Shown piece by piece: positions 57,700 to 64,000 of a stretch of DNA of 64,000 nt. The stretch spans positions 11,299,671 through 11,363,670 of the forward strand of contig NC_035168.2 in assembly GCF_001659605.2 (NCBI RefSeq), written 5' to 3'. Numbering within the stretch: the first letter of the stretch is position 1; the number at the start of each line of letters is the position of its first letter. Under the pieces are notes generated by a model. That model was given only the letters and a program-made list of their open reading frames with translations. It did not search any database and was not told where the DNA came from. This stretch comes from Manihot esculenta (Eukaryota; Streptophyta; Magnoliopsida; Malpighiales; Euphorbiaceae). The translations under genes and the position numbers were made by a program.

Positions 57700-59932
57700 T
57701 GTAATACCCGGCTAGACTCCGGTATCGGAATTCCTACCGTCCGGTGGGATCCCGGATGTCGGAGACCTCTAGAAGGGTAGAACCATGCTTTCATAAAATG
57801 TTTTCATGTTTTTAATGGTTTTAAAGTATGAAACTAAATGACTTTTTTGCATGAAAATAGCATTGGAGGAAAACCCAGGTTCGGCCGCCGAAAGTCAAGT
57901 TCGGCCGCCGAACATGCATGCGTTTTGGAGGCACGTTAGGCCCCCGAAAGCATGAGTTAGGGAAGTTCAGGTTCGGCCGCCGAAAGTCAAGTTCGGCCGC
58001 CGAACATTTGCATGGATGCGGAGGCACATTCGGCCCCCGAACGTGGCCTGGCCAGCCACCTATAAAAGGGGCACTTAGCCGAAATGGGCGAGCTTTCTCC
58101 CATTTTCGGCCACAGCAAGCTTCCGACCTTCCCTTTGCAAATCTAGTGTTCTTCCTCCAAATCTCTACCATTTTTCTTGAGTTTTAAGCTTGCATTGAAG
58201 GTTTTGAGCTTTTAAACCAAGTTTTGGAGCTTTGGGAACTCAGGAGCTCATTTTCGTGGATCTCCAAGTTTAGGTCGTCTCCCTCTCGATCTTCAAGAGG
58301 TAAGAGCCGATCTTAAGCTCAATACATGTTTTAAGTAAGTTTTAAGTGATTTTTATGGGGTAGAATGGCATGTATAGGGTTGTATGAGTTTTTAAGCAAA
58401 TGTTAGGTTTTATGTGATTCTTGAACAATGTGGCATGTTTGAGTATGCTTGGAGTGTTGTAGTTGGGGTATTTGATGTTTTGAGGCCCCTAGGAACTTGT
58501 ATGCATGATTTGGTTGAGATATATGCATGATTGGTGAGTTTGGAGGCGGAAATGCACAAAGGAACCGAGTTTCTGCCCTTTGGCAGAAACCAGGTTCGGC
58601 AGCCGAAGGCACTTTCGGCCGCCGAACATGGCTGGGGAGGCAGGCCTTTCGGCTGCCGAAGTTGCCCCCGAAAAGAGACTTTCGTCTCTGTCTGGGAATT
58701 TCGGCCGCCGAAGGTGCCGCCGAACCTACCTGAGTTTCGTCTCTGTCCAGGACTTTCGGCCGCCGAAGGTGCCGCCGAAAGTGCCCTGTTCAGCCACTTC
58801 ATGCATATCCCTATGTGATATTTTCAGGATGTTTTAGGGGGTTTTTGGGGATGTTATTAGAGTTATGTTTATGTATGTTTGGTCCCTCATTGGAGTCCAC
58901 CTGTGTAGGTTTGGACCCGAGGAACCAAGGACCCCAGCAGTGAGCCAGCTGCTACAGAGTTTGTCAGAGTCAGCCAGAGGTGAGTGGAACTAAACTTAAC
59001 CTTTTAAATTAAGAAATGAAATGCTTTTATCATGTTTCATGCATCATGAACATATTATAGGTTGGTTGCATTAGAATTCACGACTATGCCGCATTGTATT
59101 GTTGTGATAGATGATAGTGGATGGACATTAGGATGATTCATTAGCCTTCTATATACGAAGTCCTGTGGTGCCCATAATAGGGCCGGGCAATACGAAGACC
59201 TGTGGTGCCCATAATAGGGCCGGGCAATAACTCCGAGTACGAAGTCCTGTGGTGCCCATAATAGGGCCGGGCAATACGAAGTCCTGTGGTGCCCATAATA
59301 GGGCCGGGCATGGAGTTGAGGGATTTTTGAATCAGTCCATCCGTGGTGTGATTTATTTGTGCAGTGACGCATTTCATGATAGCATGTTTTAAATATTCTT
59401 TTACAGTTCTACTCACTGGGCATCTAGCTCACCCCTCTCCCCTAACCCCCAGGTTTGCAGGTACGGGATAGATAGAGAAGGCAAGAAGAAAAAGTTATAT
59501 GTATGTAATAGTTAGTGTGTGGACATGACAACTGTATTATGATGAGATGTAAAAATATTCAGGATGTTATGTAATGAGGTTATTGAGGATAGAGTTGTGC
59601 TTGACCATAGTATATTGTTAATCCCTTTTGTATATACATGATCTTATGTTATGATGTTTATGTAAACTAACTCAACACAGGTAGTTTTGCCTTTAAGGCT
59701 TGATGAGATCCCACAGAGGGACTATGTTATGTATATGTTCAGAGTATGCACAGGTTGAGTTAGTTGATGACAGTATGTATGAAGAAAAGTTTTAATTTTT
59801 ATGCATGTTGTTGATCATGTATGGGATTATACAGGTTTACAGGTTATATGTCAGGCTTGCTACGGGTCCCGGCGGCCTTAAGTCGACCCGGATCCTAGCG
59901 CCGGTAGCGGTCCGGATTTCTGGGGCGTTACA
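57700..59932 (+). repeat. 3' LTR (2233 bp)
   Basis: Partner of 50107-52339. The minisatellite is at about 59154-59310. Confidence 0.95.
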
Positions 59933-59937
59933 ACCTC

Positions 59938-60138
59938 CCTCAGCGAAACGATGAGAGCAAGGGTGTGAATGGGGCTGCCGAAAGAGGAGCTTGAGGCTAG
60001 GCTTCCACCAGAAGTAGAAGAAGAAGTGTTCCTATTTATTGCTATGAAGCTGAAAGCGAATAGGAAGTACCTTAAGTATGTGAATGAAAAAGTGCGTGGT
60101 CGAATCTTTTCCAAAGTACAGAAGTCGGTTGTGAGCAA
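59938..60138 (-). pseudogene. Tat antisense ORF, N-terminal piece
   Basis: From the minus-strand ATG at 60138 the frame runs open to the insertion at 59932 and includes a serine-rich stretch (SSSTSGGSLASSSSF) then LIVSLRE. It leads into 49742-50106 once the Tekay element is removed. The N-terminus of the antisense ORF therefore lies about 200 bp from the 3' LTR. Confidence 0.5.
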
Positions 60139-60352
60139 AAGTAGTATTCGAAGGAGAAGTAGGGTCTTTCTTTGACGATTTCAATGACAGGTTTTGAATG
60201 CGGTTTAAAGAACAAGACAATCATCATTTATGATCAGGGACAGGCAGAGCGACGCGAGTATGGAAAGCCAATATAAATATGTCACGTGTCCAAGATCGTG
60301 AAAATAACTGTCACCTTCGAATCTGAAGAATCGAAGACCAGCGAGGGACCTC
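60139..60352. other. Tat 3' non-coding region
   Basis: Short stretch between the antisense ORF start and the 3' LTR. A weak purine tract (CAGCGAGGGA) near 60339-60348 may be the PPT. Confidence 0.45.
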
Positions 60353-60806
60353 TAATGTAACACAACAATCACCCAAAGTAAGTCATGAGCTGTCACCATA
60401 GGACAGTGCTATGTGACAAGGGTCTGATAAGCCAATACGCGGTCTCACCTGTAAAAAGAAAGACCCAGACACCGTAGCACCTGATTCTTCATCAAGACTC
60501 GCCCTGTCCTAGATAGATTGAGTCTTCACATGAAGTTACTGTTAGCAGGTACAACCCAACAGATTTTCATTACGCCTATAATCACAGAATCCCCTATCAA
60601 TTAGCCAGTGATCTTACCGGATTTTTAGGAGTTGCGATAATTAATTCTATTTTTTTACAGTTCTTACACAACTATTATTGAGTTCTAAGCAATTTTTTAC
60701 CTTCGCTTTTTTATTTAGTTTACTGACTTGAGCGTTGGAGTGGCTGCTATAGGCGCCAACAACCTCACATTCTCATTCACAAAGCAGCTTCATTTCAGCA
60801 ATATCA
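60353..60806 (+). repeat. 3' LTR of the Tat element
   Basis: It aligns with 20989-21496 from the TAATGTAACAC start to the CAATATCA end. It lacks about 40 bp around the TATA box and a stretch near the 3' end, and has many substitutions. Confidence 0.8.
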
Positions 60807-61439
60807 ATTTTTAAAAATTAAAAAATTGAAAATTCGATTTTTATTCTAATACTTAACAACAACCATATAAACCGGAATGAAAAACTCACGATCTATTATC
60901 TCTCCTAATTTTTTTTAAAATAAAAAAGTGAAACCAAAATATCAATCCCAACTGGTACGATTAGGTATTAGTAATTAATTTACTGTTATAACATCAAGTT
61001 TACCGGAATTACTTGCATAATAACATATTACAAGATTTTTAAAAATAAAAAATAAAAAACAAATATGTTTATGTATATATATAATTAAACTATTTTTTTA
61101 ACTTATAAAACCTGATTTCTCCACTAGAAAAATGAGATTAAATAAATGGTTAAAAACTTTTCTTCGCATGCAGTTGATTTTAACAAATTAAATTAATTTC
61201 TCAAATAATTTCATTTGTAGTTGAGGCATATATTTCATTGTAATTATAATCTCTGCAATTAAATATTGATCAATTTAAAAATTAGTATACTTAGCAACTC
61301 AGGTGTCATTACGTATAATATAAAATTAAAATCTACCTAAACAAAATAGCTTAACTAGAGTTTAGATCTAAGATTAAATAACATGAATCTCTAGTTATTT
61401 CAAATATTTAATTTAAAGTGTGAAATTTCTAATTCTGTC
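60807..61439. other. AT-rich spacer
   Basis: No gene or repeat structure that I can support. Confidence 0.6.
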
Positions 61440-61447
61440 CCTAAATG

Positions 61448-61579
61448 CAGGGGCGGAAGGAAGGTACGGTAAGGGGCAAGTGCCGTACCGGCGATCGGAA
61501 AATACTTTAAAGGAGGATAAAGGTGCCGCAGCGGCGCAGCCGGTGCCCTACCAAAGGGAAACTCCTGACTCCATCACTG
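61448..61579. mobile_element. hAT-like MITE (132 bp)
   Basis: A GC-rich insert starting CAGGGGCGGA and ending ATCACTG is flanked by a perfect 8-bp duplication CCTAAATG (61440-61447 and 61580-61587). Eight-base duplications and CAG...CTG ends are typical of hAT transposons. The terminal inverted repeats are imperfect (CAGGGGCGGA against CAGTGATGGA). Internal GGTACGG/CCGTACC arms could fold. Confidence 0.7.
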
Positions 61580-61677
61580 CCTAAATGTACATACAGACAT
61601 GCAAAGGAATGGAAGAGCTTGTGGCTCCTATGCTACTTTTATTGACGACTGCATCAAATTTCACTTTCAGCACATTT

Positions 61678-61776
61678 TCAATAGTGGATAAAATCAGTTA
61701 CAGGAAGTTGGCGTATCATCAGATGGCTATAGACACAATTTCTGGACTCATCTGCTAGTCCTGCTGCTATGACATC
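61678..61776 (-). other. Possible terminal exon of an unknown gene
   Basis: On the minus strand, a pyrimidine-rich CGTTTTCTCGCTGAG acceptor is followed by 32 codons (starting DVIAAGLADESRNC and ending DFIHY), a stop at 61680-61678 and AATAAA about 35-40 nt downstream (near 61643-61638). I recognise no family. Other frames are interrupted. It could be the last exon of a gene whose upstream part lies at higher coordinates, or a chance alignment of signals. Confidence 0.2.
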
Positions 61777-61779
61777 CTC

Positions 61780-62342
61780 AGCGAGAAAACGGTGTCGTTT
61801 GAAGTAAAATAATATTGAAAAATATTTACTAAAAAAATTAATATTAATTTTAATTCAATGTAATACCAATTTGTTGAAGCCGTTTTTTTTACGGTGATAT
61901 CTAAAGTAATACTTTTTAATATAATAATTTTAATCTTATTTTCAAACAAAACTCTCAATTCTAAATAATCTTAATTTTTAATTCTTATTTTCAAATTAAT
62001 ACATTTTGAAATTAAGACAATACACAATTATTTTTTTTTAAAGCAAGTTTACAGAAATCTCCACTGTTAACTTCACATTTTTAAAATTGGAGGGCCAAAT
62101 GTTTAATTTTAAAAAATAAGCAGAAAAAATATAAATTAAACCAAAATTCAAGGTTTTCTAAAGCAAGTAATTTTAATTAAATGCTTGTAGGGATAAAATA
62201 GTAAATTAATTGTGCATAACGGCAAAATAGTCACTCCACTTAATAATAGGCAGGAGGGGTAATTAAGTCATTTCAGCATGCATTAACATTTGGAAATGTG
62301 TGATTAGTGTGATGATTCGCTCAACAACGATCATAGAAGGTC
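61780..62342. other. AT-rich spacer
   Basis: Poly-A/T-rich with no supported gene. Confidence 0.5.
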
Positions 62343-62390
62343 TGAAAAAAAAAAAGAAAAAAAAGAAAAGAAATAAGAAAAAACACAACG
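62343..62390 (+). repeat. A/G simple repeat
   Basis: Nearly pure A with scattered G on the plus strand (GAAAAAAAAAAAGAAAA type). Confidence 0.85.
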
Positions 62391-62487
62391 ACTCTAGAAT
62401 AGAAGGAAGCAATGGCTGCGGCTTTACTTGCGCGTGTGAAATCACGGGCTCCTCAGGCTCTGACACACTTTTGGCTGGGTCTTAACA

Positions 62488-62660
62488 ACTGCCACGTTGG
62501 CTTTCCACGTGGTTAAAGTGCAGGTCCCACACTAAAGTCTGCACGCGTAATAGAAAGGGTCCCAGTATTGCATGTTGAAGTTACCACGTAGGACAAAAGC
62601 TCGTGTTGTGCTCATGCTCTTAGTAGTAGAGACAAACGATAATGGAGATCCACGTGGCAT
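62488..62660. promoter_or_regulatory. Cluster of ACGT-core boxes
   Basis: GCCACGTTGG, the palindromic G-box CCACGTGG (about 62504), ACCACGTAGG (about 62583) and CCACGTGGCA (about 62650) lie within ~170 bp. This region is more GC-rich than the surrounding spacer. Such clusters are typical of ABA- or light-responsive plant promoters (bZIP/bHLH sites), but no gene is identified beside it within the window. Confidence 0.35.
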
Positions 62661-62699
62661 ACTACGTTCCTTCGAACTTGCCTATTTTGCTCGTGATTT

Positions 62700-64000
62700 T
62701 AACGTTTGTAATGAGCCGACAAAAGGTTAGCACTTAACTTTAATTTTAGTTCTATTCCTCTTAAAAAAGGGAATGTAAGCCAGCATTAGAAATTTTTTTA
62801 TTTTTAAACTAAGAGAATAGAGCATTATAAGAATTACAACAACACTGCATAATTTGATTTAAAATTGAATTAAATTAAATAAATAAAATTTAATTTTTAT
62901 AAAAATTAAATTAAATTAACTTTAGTTAAAAATTGAATTGAATTAATCGGTTTAATTCAATTTGATTCAGTTGAATTTAAATTTTTAATAAATTTTTTAT
63001 TTTTATATTTTATTTTTAATATTTTAAAATTTAATTGAAATATTTTAATTTTAATTATAATCTAATATTTCTATATTATTAAACATAATATATTATTATC
63101 ACTAATCAGTTCGATTCTATTCTTTTAATTTTTTTATTAAAATCAAACTGAACCAAAATAATTAAAATTTTTTAAATTAAAAATTAAACCAAATTAAAAT
63201 AATAAAAAAATAAATTAAATTTCTAAATTAATTTAATTCGAATGATTTTTTCAATTTAAATCGACTACGGTTTAATCCAAGTTCTAATGATAGATTTAGA
63301 TAAATTATGAAAAGAAAAAAAATAAAAAAAAAAATATTTTTCCTCTTTGTACTTAAATAAAAAATAAAAAAAATTATTTTTTCATTTTATTCTATTTATA
63401 TTTTTCTCCCTTACATTTTTCATTTTATCTCACATCACATAAATAAAAAAATATAAAAGTACATAATGTATTTTTTCCCTCTATGCAAATAAGGAAAAGA
63501 GAATATCAAACTTTATTTTTCATTTGTTTTTTTTTTCCAACTATGTAAACAAGTTCTAAAAAGTGTAAGAATTTCATTTTAATAAAATTTTTATGATTTA
63601 ATTAATTAAAGAAATCTGCTATTTCCTCCATTCCAAAATAATAAAGAATTAATTTATATTTGTTTTCATGTAATTAAGAAAAAGCAATTAATATAATTAA
63701 AATAATAAAATTTATTTATTAGTTTTTTCTAATTTATTAAATTAATAAATATTACATTGTAAAGACATCAAATAAGAACATATTAAATTAAAATATTAAT
63801 TTTTAAGAAATTTTTGGTTTATTATTCTTAATTTTTTTTAATTTTATTTTAATTAGAATCGTATATAAGTTTTGATATTTAAAAATTATAAAAAAAATAT
63901 TTTATTAGCAGAAGAGAAATTCACAATTAAATAAATTTTATTAAAAATTCATGGCAGAATTATGGATTTTGCTAATTTCAGAAACTAAATTATAATTTTA
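62700..64000. other. AT-rich spacer to window end
   Basis: Very AT-rich, with AATTAAATT-type low-complexity runs (about 62860-63240). No gene seen. Confidence 0.6.

Larger units (their letters stand above)
50107..59932 (+). mobile_element. Young full-length Tekay-type element
   Basis: The LTRs at 50107-52339 and 57700-59932 have equal length (2233 bp) and differ by about 18 substitutions by eye (0.8%). There is a perfect ACCTC target duplication (50102-50106 and 59933-59937), an intact PBS and PPT, and a gag-pol interrupted by a single TAG. At the rate usually used for plant LTRs (1.3e-8 per site per year) that is about 0.3 million years. It is the least decayed element in the window. Confidence 0.96.
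20989..60806 (+). mobile_element. Old Tat-type Ty3/gypsy element hosting all nested insertions
   Basis: A matching LTR pair (20989-21496 and 60353-60806) encloses a Tat-like gag remnant, the tail of integrase, a satellite-like array and an antisense ORF. Removing the copia, solo-LTR and Tekay insertions leaves about 6.4 kb. Almost all of pol is deleted (junction near 22985). The flanks read ATTTC before and ATTTT after, an imperfect candidate target duplication, and the exact LTR start is uncertain by 3 bp. The LTRs have diverged visibly more than those of the nested Tekay elements, consistent with the oldest insertion. Confidence 0.82.

Noticed and set aside
59969..60175. Plus-strand 68-codon frame near the Tat 3' LTR
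   Set aside because: It lies opposite the antisense ORF piece, which fits known Tat structure better.

Overview
The window is repeat-rich nuclear DNA from a flowering plant, and I found no intact host gene in it. The evidence is LTR retrotransposons with initiator-Met-tRNA primer sites, chromodomain Ty3/gypsy (Tekay/Del-type) polyproteins, a Tat-type Ty3/gypsy element with an antisense ORF, Ty1/copia, a SINE and a hAT-like MITE, set in very AT-rich spacers. A eudicot is likely; a Euphorbiaceae such as Manihot or Hevea is a guess I cannot verify.

Layout. 1-16220 is a pile of Tekay-type elements: a partial minus-strand LTR (1-711), a Ty1/copia scrap (712-1133), and a decayed minus-strand element (1134-16220) whose 5' LTR was split by a full-length plus-strand element (4102-14012, TSD CGTGG). 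16221-20988 is AT-rich spacer holding a small SINE and a broken first-exon-like fragment of a Lung-7TM/GOST-type gene. 20989-60806 is one old Tat element, only about 6.4 kb long once its insertions are removed. Its pol is almost wholly deleted, its 3' region carries a two-tier satellite-like array, and its antisense ORF is cut into four pieces. The three insertions are a copia element (25060-46445, TSD ATCCA), a minus-strand solo Tekay LTR (47517-49741, TSD ATACA) and a young full-length Tekay element (50107-59932, TSD ACCTC). The copia element itself hosts a solo LTR (25202-26777, TSD ATTAT) and a full Tekay element (27062-36576, TSD GTTAT) in its 5' LTR, and a second copy of the same solo-LTR family (43784-45481, TSD TGTTC) in its 3' LTR. 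60807-64000 is AT-rich spacer with a hAT-like MITE, a possible minus-strand terminal exon and a G-box-rich patch.

The most interesting signal lies inside the roughly 2.1-2.5 kb Tekay-type LTRs. Every subfamily has (i) a cluster of 13-bp palindromes TTCGGCNGCCGAA, which in the usual form TTCGGCCGCCGAA contain the GCC-box core GCCGCC, just upstream of a TATA box; (ii) a conserved pair of donor/acceptor sites predicting a two-intron spliced leader with a 68-71-nt middle exon; and (iii) a different minisatellite in each subfamily sitting in the second predicted intron. This predicts an LTR transcript with a spliced leader whose variable repeats are confined to introns. It is inference and needs RNA evidence.

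The three full Tekay gag-pol frames are each interrupted, by one TAG (52611-57590), two TAGs (29404-34356), or two TAGs plus two 1-bp deletions (6665-11648). None is intact as read, so none is clearly autonomous.
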